A stretch of DNA of 48,860 nt from Oxalobacteraceae bacterium (lineage in GTDB: Bacteria; Pseudomonadota; Gammaproteobacteria; Burkholderiales; Burkholderiaceae_D), in NCBI GenBank assembly GCA_021768485.1, contig JAIZVZ010000023.1, forward strand, positions 1 through 48,860, in the 5' to 3' direction. The position numbers and the translations under genes were made by a program. This document shows, one piece after another, positions 1 through 9,777 of the stretch (position 1 is its first letter; every line of letters begins with the position of its first letter). Under the pieces are notes generated by a model. That model made no database searches and had not been told where the DNA came from. It saw only the letters and a program-made list of their open reading frames with translations.

Positions 1-85
1 GCTGCTCGAACGCCCGCCGGGTAATCCCCGATTGCGTCAGCGCGGCAAACATCTCGGGAAACAGCGTCACGACATCGAACTGCAT
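1..85 (-). CDS. trmD: tRNA (guanine-N1)-methyltransferase TrmD, N-terminal fragment
   Basis: The first 28 codons are present, reading MQFDVVTLFPEMFAALTQSG and onward; the rest lies outside the window. The VTLFPEMF start is typical of TrmD, the SpoU-TrmD knotted methyltransferase that makes m1G37 in tRNA and prevents frameshifting. The ATG lies only two bases after the rimM stop, so translation is probably coupled. The order rpsP-rimM-trmD is the conserved bacterial operon (usually followed by rplS), which makes the call secure despite the truncation. Confidence 0.93.
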   Translation of the reverse strand, partial: MQFDVVTLFPEMFAALTQSGITRRAFEQ

Positions 86-87
86 CG

Positions 88-654
88 TTAAAAGTCCAGG
101 CCCCAGTCGACCACGATTTTTTTGCTTCCCTGATCGACTTTGACGACAAACTGGGACACAAACGGAATCAGGCGCTCGGTCGCGACCGGCGCGGCATCGA
201 CTGCTGCTGCAACGGCGGGCAGCGCTTCGACGCGCAAAATCTGGTGCGCGCCATTTTCCATCAGGCCAGCCACCACACCGAGCGACTCGCCCTGTAAATT
301 TTCGACCGTCATGCCGGTCAAATCCGACCAATAAAATTCGTCGGCGCCCAGAGCAGGAAAGTGGCTGCGCGGAACCTGCACCGTCGCGCCCTTGAGCGCT
401 TCGGCGGCATCCCTGCCGACCACTCCCATCAATTGGGCCACAACGTCACCGCTGTGCATTTTCACTTGCAGGCGAGCCATCTGCTGCAAGTGCGGCTTAT
501 CGATCCACCAGGTCTTCACACCAAGCAAGGCATCCGCGTCGGCTGAATGGGGTTTGATGCGCACCCAGCCGTTTACGCCATAGGCGCCGGAGACATACCC
601 TACTTGTATCAGATCCTGGGGGATTTTCACCCCGGCTTCATCATTGCCAGACAC
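88..654 (-). CDS. rimM: Ribosome maturation factor RimM
   Basis: A 188-residue protein that assists late 30S assembly by acting on the S19/head region of 16S rRNA. The N-terminal RimM barrel is recognisable from VGYVSGAYGVNGWVRIKP (residues about 18-35), and the C-terminal half has the PRC-barrel pattern FYWSDLTGMTVEN followed by a terminal VDWGLDF. The start is GTG: no in-frame ATG exists before the conserved core, and AGGTGG sits seven bases upstream. It lies between rpsP (51 bp upstream) and trmD (2 bp downstream) in one operon. Confidence 0.95.
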   Translation of the reverse strand: MSGNDEAGVKIPQDLIQVGYVSGAYGVNGWVRIKPHSADADALLGVKTWWIDKPHLQQMARLQVKMHSGDVVAQLMGVVGRDAAEALKGATVQVPRSHFPALGADEFYWSDLTGMTVENLQGESLGVVAGLMENGAHQILRVEALPAVAAAVDAAPVATERLIPFVSQFVVKVDQGSKKIVVDWGLDF

Positions 655-705
655 GATCAGCCCACCTGAAGGTCGGAACCCGCCAGTGGACGACGCAGCA
701 ACAAT

Positions 706-948
706 TTAAGCCTTGCCTGCGTTGACCAGACGGGCAACGGTTGGCGACAATTGTGCGCCAACGCCTGTCCAGTACGACAGACGATCTTCTGCAATACGGA
801 ATGGCACTTCGCCACCAGCGGCAACCGGATTGTAAAAACCGATGCGCTCAATGAAGCGACCATCGCGGCGATTGCGCGAATCTGTAGCGACGATGTTGAA
901 AAACGGGCGCTTCTTGGCGCCTCCACGAGCTAAACGAATAACGACCAT
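706..948 (-). CDS. rpsP: 30S ribosomal protein S16
   Basis: An 80-residue small-subunit ribosomal protein beginning [20 protein letters not shown], the invariant S16 N-terminus. A longer reading frame extends upstream, but the ATG at 948 is the family start and has TTGGAA five bases before it. S16 binds 16S rRNA early in 30S assembly. It is the first gene of the rpsP-rimM-trmD unit and is preceded by a recognisable promoter. The length matches the family. Confidence 0.97.
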   Translation of the reverse strand: MVVIRLARGGAKKRPFFNIVATDSRNRRDGRFIERIGFYNPVAAGGEVPFRIAEDRLSYWTGVGAQLSPTVARLVNAGKA

Positions 949-1273
949 AATGTTTCCAAAAGTTGTACTAAGGCGGAAAAAGCCGTAAATTATAGCGCGT
1001 ATTCGCATCCAAGCACAAGATTAATCGTGTGGATGTGGCAATTGCGCCGCCGGCAGACCAGTTTTCCCGGCATGGCGCCGTACTGATCCGTAAAGAGAAC
1101 CCGCATTTTAGCAAATTTATCAGCAGACAGCTACTGATTGCATCGCGGCGACAAGTGATGCAGACTGCCGGTTATTGCAATTTTTGCCAGATTGGCCGTG
1201 CCAGCGCTCGCGCTTTGCCATGCATCCGCCACTCATTTCGCCACTCAACTCACCGCCGACAGCCTCTGCCACC
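949..1273. other. Intergenic region between divergent rpsP and TM2 genes
   Basis: Apart from the rpsP promoter I see nothing convincing here. Short frames on both strands lack a ribosome binding site and coding character. The leader of the TM2 gene must lie in the right half, but no clear -10/-35 pair stands out. Confidence 0.5.
989..1018 (-). promoter_or_regulatory. Sigma-70-type promoter of the rpsP operon
   Basis: On the minus strand a perfect TATAAT (-10, positions 994-989) lies 18 bp from TTGTGC (-35, positions 1018-1013), and the rpsP ATG is about 40 bp further on. The -10 match is exact and the -35 matches at only four of six positions. Confidence 0.55.
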
Positions 1274-1684
1274 ATGACCGCCACCGACAAGAACAAGACT
1301 TTCGCCACCTTGCTGGCCCTGCTGCTGGGGGGGATCGGCGCGCATCGCTTTTATCTGCACGGCCGGCAAGACCGCTGGGGCTGGCTGCACCTGGCGGCCG
1401 CCCTCGCCTCGGCGCTTGCCGTGGCGCGGCTGCCGGCCCAGCCGCTGCTGTTCAGCGCCTGCCTGCTGGTGATGTCGTCGCTGGCCGGCTTTGTCGAAGC
1501 GCTCGTCATCGGCCTGACGCCCGACGAAAAATGGAATAAATATTTTCGGCCGCAAACGCCGTCGCAATCGCACTGGCCACTGGCATTGTTGCTGGTTGCC
1601 ACACTGGCCATCGGCGCCACCAGCCTGATCGCCACCATCGCCCGCCTGTTCGACCTGCTCTATACGGGCGGCGCCTATGGCTGA
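1274..1684 (+). CDS. TM2 domain-containing membrane protein
   Basis: A 136-residue inner-membrane protein. The first third matches the TM2 pattern: LLALLLGGIGAHRFYLH (glycine-rich helix followed by HRFYLG/H) and then a second hydrophobic segment. Two or three more hydrophobic stretches follow (about residues 38-75 and 97-125). The ATG at 1274 was chosen because it starts just before the first membrane helix; upstream in-frame codons look non-coding. TM2 proteins have no settled function in bacteria. It converges on the DUF4864 gene. Confidence 0.75.
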   Translation: MTATDKNKTFATLLALLLGGIGAHRFYLHGRQDRWGWLHLAAALASALAVARLPAQPLLFSACLLVMSSLAGFVEALVIGLTPDEKWNKYFRPQTPSQSHWPLALLLVATLAIGATSLIATIARLFDLLYTGGAYG

Positions 1685-1719
1685 AGCATATGACTGAAGC
1701 GCATGACTGAAGCCGACCG
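1681..1719. repeat. 13-bp tandem repeat at the TM2 gene stop codon
   Basis: Units CTGAAGCATATGA, CTGAAGCGCATGA and a diverged third copy starting CTGAAGCCGA lie end to end. The first unit contains the TM2 stop codon, so each later copy also carries a TGA. Confidence 0.8.
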
Positions 1720-1761
1720 CCAATGCCCGGGGCCGCCGCACCTGCCGCACAGCCGGGCCGC

Positions 1762-2265
1762 CTACATCGAAATGCCGGTCGTTGCCTGCAAGCGGCAGCC
1801 GTCGATCTTCCAGGCGCCGGCAGCATCGCGTTCGAGGCGGTAGACCGCGACCCACACATGATTGATGGCGTCGACCACATTGACGAGCTGGATCGCATTG
1901 CCATCGACAAGTTCGGGCGGCGAAAACAGGACGCGTCGATGACGATAAATTGCCGGATAATACTTGCGCACGACACGCAGGAAATTGTCGGGGCTGCCGA
2001 AGCGCAGGCGCGTATCGGCACTCGACAGGCCGAAGGCCTTGTCACCGTCATCGGCCGCAAAAGCGTCGAGCTGCCCCTGCACCGCGGCCCGGATCGCATG
2101 GATGTCGCCCGCCTGCAGAACGAGCTTCGGCGCCGACGCCGGCCTCTTGCTGAGCGCGACGCCGACCGATGGCGTCAGCGCAAGCGGCAATAGCAAGGCA
2201 TGAGATTGCAATGCGCCACATAAACAGAGCGCAACACCGGCCTTCAGCATACCGAGCTGTTTCAT
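1762..2265 (-). CDS. Secreted DUF4864 domain protein
   Basis: A 167-residue protein with an N-terminal signal peptide (a hydrophobic stretch to about residue 24). The mature part has the DUF4864 layout: an initial helix IHAIRAAVQGQLDAFAADD, then LRFGSPDNFLRVVRKYYPAIYRHR and a beta-rich tail ending WKIDGCRLQ. This fold is related to SnoaL/NTF2-like proteins; no enzymatic role is established. AAGGGG six bases upstream supports the ATG. It is transcribed alone, converging on the TM2 gene. Confidence 0.8.
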   Translation of the reverse strand: MKQLGMLKAGVALCLCGALQSHALLLPLALTPSVGVALSKRPASAPKLVLQAGDIHAIRAAVQGQLDAFAADDGDKAFGLSSADTRLRFGSPDNFLRVVRKYYPAIYRHRRVLFSPPELVDGNAIQLVNVVDAINHVWVAVYRLERDAAGAWKIDGCRLQATTGISM

Positions 2266-2456
2266 GACTTACCCCTTTGCTGGCGAGACGGGATAATTCA
2301 GTATATGAAGGCTTGCCTCTAATGCCATTCCAAATTGCGTGAGATTGTGCGCTGCCTCGCACTGAGGGCAAAAAAAGAGCGGTCAAAGCAGATTGGCTTT
2401 GCCGCCCAGAATAAAAATCGAAAATAAAAAACTATTTCAGCCGCCTGCCGCGTCGC

Positions 2457-4265
2457 TCAGAACTGGCTCTCGTCAAGCGCCATCACGCTGGCCCCGCCCT
2501 CGACGATGGCGCTGCGCAAGCCCGCCGATTGCGACAACAGATGCTCGGCAAAAAAACGCGCCGTGGCAATCTTGGCGTCATAAAAACGCGGATCGCCGCC
2601 GCCTTCGTGCAAGCGCTGCGCGGCAATCTGCGCCGCCCGCCCCATTTGCCAGCCGCCCAGCAACAGACCGGCCAGTTTCAGATACGGCACGCTGCCCGCA
2701 TACACGCGCCGGATATCGGACTCGACCGTCGCCAGAATAAAATCGAGGACCGACTCGAACGCGGCAAGCGCCAGCGCCAGCTGGCGGCCGATCGCTTGCA
2801 GGTCGGCGCCATGCGGCCCCTGAGCATCAGCCAATTGCGCCGCCGTTGCGCGCACCCGGACGGCGATCGCGCGCGCCTGCGCCCCGCCGTCGCGCACCGT
2901 CTTGCGGCCGACCAGATCGTTGGCCTGGATCGCCGTCGTGCCTTCGTAAATGGTCAGGATTTTGGCGTCGCGGTAGTGCTGGGCGGCGCCGGTCTCTTCG
3001 ATAAAACCCATGCCGCCATGCACCTGCACGCCGGTCAAGGCCACATCCTGCGCCATCTCGGTCGACCAGCCCTTGATCACCGGCACCAGATAGTCGTAAA
3101 AGGCGGCATTGGCCTCGCGCAGCGCCGGTTCAAGCGCGTGGTGCATCAGGTCGCTGGCGCCGGCGCCGACATAGGCCAGCGCCCGCGCCGCCTCGGTCTG
3201 CGCCCGCATCGTCATCAGCATGCGCCGCACATCGGGATGGGCAATGATGGCCACCGGCGCACTGGAACCGCCGACATCGCGCGACTGCACGCGCTCGCGG
3301 GCAAAGCGCAGCGCCTTTTGATAAGCGCGCTCGGCCAGGCCGACGCCCTGCAGGCCGACCCCGAAGCGCGCCGCATTCATCATGATGAACATGTATTCGA
3401 GGCCGCGATTTTCCTGCCCGACCAGGGTGCCGATGGCGCCGCCGTGCTCGCCGAACTGCAGCACCGCGGTCGGACTGGCCTTGATGCCGAGCTTGTGCTC
3501 GATCGAGACGCAATAGGCATCGTTGCGCGCGCCGAGGCTGCCGTCGGCATTGACCAGGAATTTCGGCACCAGAAACAGGGAAATACCCTTGACGCCGGGC
3601 GGCGCATCGGGCGTGCGGGCCAGCACCAGATGGACGATGTTATCGGCCATATCGTGTTCGCCATAGGTGATGAAAATCTTGGTGCCGGAAATCTTATATG
3701 TGCCGTCGCCCTGCGGCAGCGCGCGCGTGCGCACGGCCGCCAGATCGGAACCGGCCTGCGGTTCGGTCAGATTCATGGTGCCGGTCCAGGCGCCCGAAAT
3801 CAGGGGCTTCAGATACAGGCGTTTTTGCTCTTCGCTGCCAGCCGTCATCAGCGCCTCGATGGTGCCATCGGTCAGCAAGGGGCACAGGGCAAAGGATATG
3901 CTGGCCGAATTGAGCATTTCGATGCAGGGCGTGGCCACCAGCTTGGGTAAGCCCTGGCCGCCGAAGTCTTGCGGATGTTGGACGCCTTGCCAGCCGGCCT
4001 CGGCAAAAGCCTGGAAGGCTTGCTTGAAACCGGCAGAAGTGGTGACTTCGCCGTCGTGCCAGAAACTCGGCTGCTGATCGGCCGAAAAATTGAGCGGCGC
4101 CACCACTTCGGCGCAAAAACGGGCGTTTTCCTCGAGTACGGCCTCGACCAGATCGGGCGTGGCATCTTCAAAACCGGGCAAGGCGTTGACCGCCTCCATG
4201 GCGGCCAGTTCGCGCATTGCAAACAACATATCCTGTAGCGGGGCCTGATAAGCGTTGTGAGGCAT
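2457..4265 (-). CDS. Acyl-CoA dehydrogenase, long C-terminal-domain type
   Basis: A 602-residue FAD flavoprotein that oxidises an acyl-CoA to the trans-2-enoyl-CoA and passes electrons to ETF. The N-terminal alpha domain is followed by the FAD/substrate motif TGTMNLTEPQAGSDLAAVRT and the C-terminal signature ILTIYEGTTAIQANDLVGRK, where the Glu of YEGTT is the expected catalytic base. About 120 extra C-terminal residues match the acetyl-CoA-dehydrogenase-like C-terminal domain of the FadE5/DmdC class. The ATG at 4265 has GGGAGA six bases upstream, so an upstream 14-codon extension is rejected. It lies directly downstream of etfBA. Chain length preference cannot be read from sequence. Confidence 0.92.
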   Translation of the reverse strand: MPHNAYQAPLQDMLFAMRELAAMEAVNALPGFEDATPDLVEAVLEENARFCAEVVAPLNFSADQQPSFWHDGEVTTSAGFKQAFQAFAEAGWQGVQHPQDFGGQGLPKLVATPCIEMLNSASISFALCPLLTDGTIEALMTAGSEEQKRLYLKPLISGAWTGTMNLTEPQAGSDLAAVRTRALPQGDGTYKISGTKIFITYGEHDMADNIVHLVLARTPDAPPGVKGISLFLVPKFLVNADGSLGARNDAYCVSIEHKLGIKASPTAVLQFGEHGGAIGTLVGQENRGLEYMFIMMNAARFGVGLQGVGLAERAYQKALRFARERVQSRDVGGSSAPVAIIAHPDVRRMLMTMRAQTEAARALAYVGAGASDLMHHALEPALREANAAFYDYLVPVIKGWSTEMAQDVALTGVQVHGGMGFIEETGAAQHYRDAKILTIYEGTTAIQANDLVGRKTVRDGGAQARAIAVRVRATAAQLADAQGPHGADLQAIGRQLALALAAFESVLDFILATVESDIRRVYAGSVPYLKLAGLLLGGWQMGRAAQIAAQRLHEGGGDPRFYDAKIATARFFAEHLLSQSAGLRSAIVEGGASVMALDESQF

Positions 4266-4328
4266 GCTGCTCTCCCAAAAGTGGCGGTGCAAAGCCGGCG
4301 CGCACAACGGCGCCGGCCCGGTATTGCA

Positions 4329-4349
4329 ACTTGCTACTTGCTACTTGCG
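4329..4349. repeat. 7-bp tandem repeat between etfA and the acyl-CoA dehydrogenase gene
   Basis: Three successive copies of ACTTGCT (the last ends in G) sit in the 110-bp spacer between the two genes. Confidence 0.7.
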
Positions 4350-4375
4350 CACAGGTCCCGAGCGGACCCGGGTGA

Positions 4376-5308
4376 CTAGGCGAGTGCCGTCACCAGTTGC
4401 GGCACGATCTCGAACAGGTCGCCGACGATGCCATAATCGGCAACCGAAAAAATCGGCGCCTCGGCATCCTTGTTGATGGCGACGATGACCTTGGAATCCT
4501 TCATCCCGGCCAGATGCTGGATCGCGCCCGAAATGCCGACGGCGAAATACAGATTCGGGGCGACGATCTTGCCGGTCTGGCCGACCTGCCAATCGTTGGG
4601 AACATAGCCGGCGTCGACCGCGGCCCGCGACGCGCCCAGGGCCGCGCCGAGACGATCGGCCAGCGGATCGAGAATCTTGAAGTTGTCGGCCGAACCCATG
4701 CCGCGCCCGCCCGAGACGATGACCTTGGCGGCAGTCAGTTCCGGACGGTCGGACTTGGCCAGTTCGCGCGAGATAAAGACCGACTGGCCGGAATCGGCCA
4801 CGCCGGTCACGGTTTCCACCGCGGCGCTGCCGCCGCTGCCGGCGGCCGCATCGAAACCGGTGGTGCGCACCGTGATGACCTTGACCCGGTCTTTCGACTG
4901 CACGGTGGCGATCGCATTGCCGGCAAAAATCGGACGCTCAAACGTGTCGGGGGAATCGACCTTGGTGATTTCGGAAATCTGGCCGACATCGAGCCTGGCG
5001 GCGACGCGCGGCAAGACGTTCTTGCCGTAAGCGGTGGCCGCAGCCAGGATATGGGTATAGGCAGGCGCCAGCGCCAGCACCTGTTCGGCCAGGTTTTCGG
5101 CCAGGCCGTCCTTGAACTGGGCGGCGTCGACCAGCAAGACCTTGGCCACGCCGGCGATTTTGGATGCGGCTTCGGCGACGGCGGCGCAATTGAAGCCGGC
5201 AACCAGCACGTGGACGTCGGCGCTGCAGGCCAGCGCCGCGCTGATGGTGTTATAAGTGCCGCCTTTCAGGGCAGCGTTATCGTGTTCGGCAATTACTAAT
5301 GCAAGCAT
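4376..5308 (-). CDS. etfA: Electron transfer flavoprotein subunit alpha
   Basis: A 310-residue FAD-carrying subunit of ETF, which relays electrons from acyl-CoA dehydrogenases to ETF-ubiquinone oxidoreductase. It starts [18 protein letters not shown] and has the C-terminal FAD-binding region: [27 protein letters not shown] and [27 protein letters not shown] lies just upstream of the ATG. It follows etfB by 43 bp and precedes the acyl-CoA dehydrogenase that should be its electron donor. Confidence 0.97.
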   Translation of the reverse strand: MLALVIAEHDNAALKGGTYNTISAALACSADVHVLVAGFNCAAVAEAASKIAGVAKVLLVDAAQFKDGLAENLAEQVLALAPAYTHILAAATAYGKNVLPRVAARLDVGQISEITKVDSPDTFERPIFAGNAIATVQSKDRVKVITVRTTGFDAAAGSGGSAAVETVTGVADSGQSVFISRELAKSDRPELTAAKVIVSGGRGMGSADNFKILDPLADRLGAALGASRAAVDAGYVPNDWQVGQTGKIVAPNLYFAVGISGAIQHLAGMKDSKVIVAINKDAEAPIFSVADYGIVGDLFEIVPQLVTALA

Positions 5309-5351
5309 GGGAGTTCCTTTGTAAGCGCGCCTGGCGCGCGGCGATAATTTT

Positions 5352-6101
5352 TTAAATGACTTTCGCTTCGGTTTTCAGCTTTTCCACCAGGGTAGCGACG
5401 TCGGGCACCATCACGCCGGCGGTCCGTTTTGGCGGCTCCGTCACTTTCAGGGTCGTCAGGCGGGCGCTGACGTCGACCGCGAGCTCGTCCGGCTTGACCG
5501 TCTCGAGCGGCTTTTTCTTGGCTTTCATGATATTCGGCAGGGTCACATAGCGCGGCTCGTTAAGGCGCAGATCGCTGGTGATAATCGCCGGCAAATTCAG
5601 GCGCAGCACTTCCAGCCCGCCGTCGACTTCGCGCGTGACGGTGACGGTCTTCTCGTCGAGCTCGACCTTCGAGGCAAAAGTCGCTTGCGGCCAGCCGAGC
5701 AGCGCCGCCAGCATTTGCCCGGTCTGGTTGCAATCGTCGTCGATCGCCTGCTTGCCGAGAATGATCAGCTGCGGCTGCTCCTTGTCGGCCAGCGCCTTGA
5801 GCAATTTGGCCACCGCCAGCGGTTCGAGCACGGCCTCGCTTTCGACCAGGATGGCGCGGTCGGCGCCGATTGCCATGGCCGTGCGCAGCGTTTCCTGCGC
5901 TTGCGCGACGCCGCACGAAATCGCCACCACTTCGGCCACCTTGCCGCCCTCCTTCAGACGCATCGCTTCTTCGAGCGCGATTTCATCGAAGGGGTTCATC
6001 GACATCTTGACATTGGCGATGTCGACACCGCTGCCGTCGGATTTGACCCGGACCTTGACGTTGTAGTCGACCACGCGCTTGACGGGAACCAGAATTTTCA
6101 T
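5352..6101 (-). CDS. etfB: Electron transfer flavoprotein subunit beta
   Basis: A 249-residue AMP-binding subunit of ETF. The ATG at 6101 gives the family N-terminus [19 protein letters not shown]; the upstream 13 codons are rejected. The beta-subunit signature [12 protein letters not shown] and the ADRAILVE segment are present. It is the promoter-proximal gene of the etfB-etfA-acyl-CoA dehydrogenase unit. The AT-rich spacer 6102-6360 contains a TATAAT on the minus strand (6180-6175), but I could not find a convincing -35 for it. Confidence 0.97.
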   Translation of the reverse strand: MKILVPVKRVVDYNVKVRVKSDGSGVDIANVKMSMNPFDEIALEEAMRLKEGGKVAEVVAISCGVAQAQETLRTAMAIGADRAILVESEAVLEPLAVAKLLKALADKEQPQLIILGKQAIDDDCNQTGQMLAALLGWPQATFASKVELDEKTVTVTREVDGGLEVLRLNLPAIITSDLRLNEPRYVTLPNIMKAKKKPLETVKPDELAVDVSARLTTLKVTEPPKRTAGVMVPDVATLVEKLKTEAKVI

Positions 6102-6360
6102 GGAATGCCTTTGAAAAATGTTAAGGGCGCCGCCGCACACGAGGCGAAAGGCACCGCACCAAAATAGTATGCGAATTATAAGAGAGATCGCACCTCAATG
6201 CCGAAATTTAGCACGATCGTGCGATTTATGGATAAAAAAAAACGCCAAGCCTTAAATCAAAATTGCGCCAGATCAAAAATGCCTAAAAAAACTATGCAAA
6301 AAGACGGCGCCACATCAGCAGCGCATATTCTATCAGTGCTCTATTTGCAAAACGGAAGAA

Positions 6361-6618
6361 TTATTTCCGCTGCATAAGGAACACAAATTCCATGCCGTTT
6401 TGACTGTGCTCAAGCAGCGTATTGCCAGTTTGCCGTGCAAAAGCCTGAAAATCCCGGATCGAGCCCGGGTCGGTGGCAACGATGCGCAGTACTTGACCGC
6501 TCACCAGTTCCGCCAGGGCTTTCTTGGCTTTCAAAATAGGCAATGGACAATGCAAGCCGCGGGCATCGAGTTCCAGCTGAAATTGCGTCATCGGTTCAGT
6601 TAATAATGATTGTGTCAT
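6361..6618 (-). CDS. TusA/SirA-family sulfurtransferase-like protein
   Basis: An 85-residue protein with the family signature LDARGLHCPLPILKAKKAL; the CPxP cysteine is the persulfide-carrying residue in TusA. The rest, GQVLRIVATDPGSIRDF and the final FVFLMQRK, follows the compact two-layer fold. I placed the start at 6618, where GGGTGG lies upstream; ATG 6591 would give 76 residues, closer to the usual length, but has no binding site. Roles in this family vary (tRNA 2-thiolation relay, sulfur trafficking), and the neighbours do not decide which applies. Confidence 0.85.
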   Translation of the reverse strand: MTQSLLTEPMTQFQLELDARGLHCPLPILKAKKALAELVSGQVLRIVATDPGSIRDFQAFARQTGNTLLEHSQNGMEFVFLMQRK

Positions 6619-6939
6619 CTTCGTGTGTCCACCCAGGCCGGCGCCCCTGTATCTGCGCCGGCTGTTGGCGTAATCTTCTTGTGATACCGCTTTGTGTGAC
6701 GGCCATCTTACTCCAATTTCCCTGAAATGACGCACTGCATCAAGGACTGTCGGCCTTTTGCAACGGATGTATAGACAGACGTAAAAACAAAGAAAAAAGA
6801 CATGCCGGCCTGCACCGCCATGTCTCTTCCATCAGGGCAAAACGGCCCACCGCACCGGCCGCCGCCCGCCTGCAATGCGCTGGCAGTGCTTACGTGCAAT
6901 GTCCGATGTTATGCCCCGCGCTATGCCCCGCGCCAGGCA
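6619..6939. other. Spacer between alaS and the tusA-like gene
   Basis: This 321-bp stretch holds the alaS terminator (6790-6825) and presumably the tusA-like promoter. A 63-codon minus-strand frame (6708-6899) crosses the terminator hairpin and lacks a ribosome binding site, so I do not call it a gene. Confidence 0.5.
6790..6825 (-). terminator. Rho-independent terminator of alaS
   Basis: On the minus strand AGACATGGCGG pairs with CCGGCATGTCT (11 bp, one mismatch) around a short loop, followed by TTTTTTCTT. It lies 115 bp after the alaS stop. Confidence 0.75.
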
Positions 6940-9552
6940 TCATGCGCGCTCGCCAACCCAGGCCGCCACGCCGGCCAGCGCCTGCGGCAAGCCGCTGGCA
7001 TCGGTGCCGCCGGCCTGCGCCATGTCGGGCCGGCCGCCGCCCTTGCCGCCGACTTGCTGGGCCACGAAATTGACCAGCTCGCCGGCTTTCACGCGCGAGG
7101 TGGCGTCGGCCGTGACGCCGGCAATCAGGCTGACCTTGCCGTCGGCCACGCTGGCCAGCACGATCGCCGCCGTTTTCAGCTTGTCCTTGAGCTTGTCCAT
7201 GGTGGCGCGCAAGGCCGCCACATCGGCGCCCTCCATCACTTGCGCCAGCACCTTGATGCCCTTGACGTCGACCGCCAGGGCCAGCATCTCGTCGCCCTGG
7301 CCGGACGCCAGCTTGGCCTTGGCCGCGGCCAGTTCCTTTTCCAGCGCCTTCAGGTTGTCCTGGGTCTGGGCGATGCGCGCGATCAGCTCTTCGGGATGCG
7401 ACTTGAGCATGGCCGACGCTTCCAGCACGCGCCGGTTCAGGTTTTGCAGCAGGCTCAGGGCGCCCTCGCCGGTGACCGCTTCGAGGCGCCGGATGCCGGC
7501 CGCCACGCCGCCCTCGCCGATGATCTTGAACAGGCCGATGTCGCCGGTGCGCGCCACATGGGTGCCGCCGCACAGTTCGCGCGAGCTGCCGATGTCGAGC
7601 ACGCGCACCTCGTCGCCGTATTTTTCGCCGAACAGGGCCATCGCCCCGTGCTTGACGGCGTCGTCGAACGACATCACCTGCGCCTGCGTGGCCACATTGG
7701 CCAGGATTTCGCGGTTGACGATCGCCTCGATCTCAGTGATCTGCTCGGGCGTGACCGGCGCATTGTGGCTGAAATCGAAACGCGTCTTGTCGGCATCGAC
7801 CAGCGAACCCTTTTGCGCCACATGGCTGCCCAGCACTTCGCGCAGCGCCTTGTGCATCAAATGGGTGGCCGAGTGATTGCGCATGGTTTGCGCGCGCACC
7901 GCCAGATCGACCTCGGCCGTAAGCAGGTCGCCGACGCCCAGGCTGCCGCGCGTCAGGCTGCCGTGGTGACCGAATACTTCGGCCTGGATCTTCAAGGTGT
8001 CTTCAACCGCAAACGTGGCCGCCGCCGAGTTCAGGGTGCCGGTGTCGCCGACCTGGCCGCCGGACTCGGCATAAAACGGCGTGCTGTCGAGCACCACGAT
8101 GCCTTCCTGGCCGGCCAGCATTTTGTCGACCGGCGCCCCGCTCACGTACAGCGCGACCACCTTGGCCTGCTCCTGGCGCAGCCTGTCGTAACCGACGAAA
8201 GCGGTCTTGATGCCGCTGTATTCGACTTGCGCGGCCATCTTGAACTTGCCGGCTGCGCGCGCCGCTTTCTTTTGCCGCTCCATGGCGGCATGAAAGCCGG
8301 CCTCGTCGAGCACCACGCTGCGTTCGCGGCAAATGTCGGCCGTCAGATCGAGCGGGAAGCCGAAGGTGTCGTACAGGGTGAATGCGGTTTCGCCATCGAG
8401 CTTGCCGGCGCCCTTGAGCAGGCTGGCCTCGAGGATTTTCATGCCGTTTTCGAGCGTTTCGCCGAAGCGCTCTTCTTCCTGCTTCAGGACTTCGGCCACG
8501 CGCGCGCTGGCGCTGACCAGTTCCGGATAGGCCGCGCCCATCTCGCGCACCAGATCTTCGACCAGCAGGAAAAAGAAAGGCTTGGCCTGGCCGAGCTTGT
8601 GGCCGTGGCGCAGTGCGCGGCGGATGATGCGGCGCAGCACATAGCCGTGGCCTTCGCTGCCCGGAATGATGCCGTCGACGATCAGGAAGGCGCTGGCGCG
8701 GATATGATCGGCAATCACCTTGAGCGAATTGTTTTCGAGGTCCGTGCTGTTGGTGACGCGGGCGGCGGCCTTGATCAAATTCTGGAACAGGTCGATTTCA
8801 TAATTGCTGTGCACATGCTGCAGCACCGCCGCCAGCCGCTCCAGACCCATGCCGGTATCGACGCACGGCTTGGGCAGGCGCGGCATATTGCCGGCTTCGT
8901 CGCGGTTGAACTGCATGAAGACCAGGTTCCAGATCTCGATGTAGCGGTCGCCGTTTTCGTCCGGGCTGCCCGGAGGCCCGCCCCAGACGTCGGGACCGTG
9001 GTCGTAGAAAATCTCGGTGCACGGACCGCAGGGGCCGGTGTCGGCCATTTGCCAGAAATTGTCGGACGCATAGCGCGCGCCCTTGTTGTCGCCGATGCGC
9101 ACGATGCGCTCGGCCGGAATGCCGATTTCCTTGGACCAGATATCGTAGGCTTCGTCGTCTTCGTGATAGACGGTAACCCATAATTTATCGGCCGGCAGCT
9201 TGTAGACCTTGGTCAGCAACTCCCAGGCGTAGCTGATCGCATCGTGCTTGAAATAGTCGCCGAAGCTGAAATTGCCGAGCATTTCAAAAAACGTGTGATG
9301 ACGCGCCGTGTAGCCGACGTTTTCGAGATCGTTATGCTTGCCGCCGGCGCGCACGCAGCGCTGCACCGAGGTGGCGCGCGAATAGGCGCGCTGATCGAGT
9401 CCCAAAAACACATCCTTGAATTGCACCATGCCGCTATTGGTCAGCAACATGGTCGGATCGTTGCCCGGCACCAAAGGACTCGAGCGCACGATGGTATGGC
9501 CCTTGGATTCGAAAAACTGCAGGAATTTGTCGCGAATTTCAGATGATTTCAT
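6940..9552 (-). CDS. alaS: Alanyl-tRNA synthetase
   Basis: An 870-residue class II synthetase, full length for bacteria. The N-terminal aminoacylation domain starts [20 protein letters not shown]. The editing domain carries the zinc ligands as [15 protein letters not shown] and the later [15 protein letters not shown]. The C-terminal part has the coiled-coil oligomerisation segment ([20 protein letters not shown]) and the C-Ala domain ending [10 protein letters not shown]. The ATG is the family start, although no strong Shine-Dalgarno precedes it. It is transcribed alone, with a terminator downstream. Confidence 0.98.
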   Translation of the reverse strand: MKSSEIRDKFLQFFESKGHTIVRSSPLVPGNDPTMLLTNSGMVQFKDVFLGLDQRAYSRATSVQRCVRAGGKHNDLENVGYTARHHTFFEMLGNFSFGDYFKHDAISYAWELLTKVYKLPADKLWVTVYHEDDEAYDIWSKEIGIPAERIVRIGDNKGARYASDNFWQMADTGPCGPCTEIFYDHGPDVWGGPPGSPDENGDRYIEIWNLVFMQFNRDEAGNMPRLPKPCVDTGMGLERLAAVLQHVHSNYEIDLFQNLIKAAARVTNSTDLENNSLKVIADHIRASAFLIVDGIIPGSEGHGYVLRRIIRRALRHGHKLGQAKPFFFLLVEDLVREMGAAYPELVSASARVAEVLKQEEERFGETLENGMKILEASLLKGAGKLDGETAFTLYDTFGFPLDLTADICRERSVVLDEAGFHAAMERQKKAARAAGKFKMAAQVEYSGIKTAFVGYDRLRQEQAKVVALYVSGAPVDKMLAGQEGIVVLDSTPFYAESGGQVGDTGTLNSAAATFAVEDTLKIQAEVFGHHGSLTRGSLGVGDLLTAEVDLAVRAQTMRNHSATHLMHKALREVLGSHVAQKGSLVDADKTRFDFSHNAPVTPEQITEIEAIVNREILANVATQAQVMSFDDAVKHGAMALFGEKYGDEVRVLDIGSSRELCGGTHVARTGDIGLFKIIGEGGVAAGIRRLEAVTGEGALSLLQNLNRRVLEASAMLKSHPEELIARIAQTQDNLKALEKELAAAKAKLASGQGDEMLALAVDVKGIKVLAQVMEGADVAALRATMDKLKDKLKTAAIVLASVADGKVSLIAGVTADATSRVKAGELVNFVAQQVGGKGGGRPDMAQAGGTDASGLPQALAGVAAWVGERA

Positions 9553-9693
9553 GTTTTAGGACAAGTCGTAAAAGTCATGCGGCATGGCGCAAAAATGGAA
9601 TTATACGTGATAACCCGCAAGGAAATAAGGCTTGGCGCACGGCGGGCGAAGCTGGCGCACAGGAAAAAAGCAGCGGAAAAGGCCGGCAATTAC

Positions 9694-9737
9694 CCGATAA
9701 ATGCCCGACAAATGCGCGATAAATGCACGATAAATAC
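9694..9737. repeat. 11-bp tandem repeat (four copies) upstream of alaS
   Basis: Four contiguous units, CCGATAAATGC, CCGACAAATGC, GCGATAAATGC and ACGATAAATAC, lie in the 225-bp spacer between alaS and ugpQ. The period is about one helical turn, so all copies face the same side of the DNA. Confidence 0.85.
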
Positions 9738-9777
9738 AAAAACAAATGACAATAAAAGCCCGCGCAGGCCGCCCGTC

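Noticed and set aside
2529-3950. 473-codon plus-strand frame opposite the acyl-CoA dehydrogenase
   Set aside because: Antisense shadow in high-GC coding DNA.
6708-6899. 63-codon minus-strand frame between alaS and the tusA-like gene
   Set aside because: It overlaps the alaS terminator hairpin and lacks a binding site.
6802-9183. 793-codon plus-strand open frame opposite alaS
   Set aside because: It is a frame shadow of the GC-rich alaS gene: no binding site, no recognisable domain and poor amino-acid character (Ala/His/Arg/Gln-rich).
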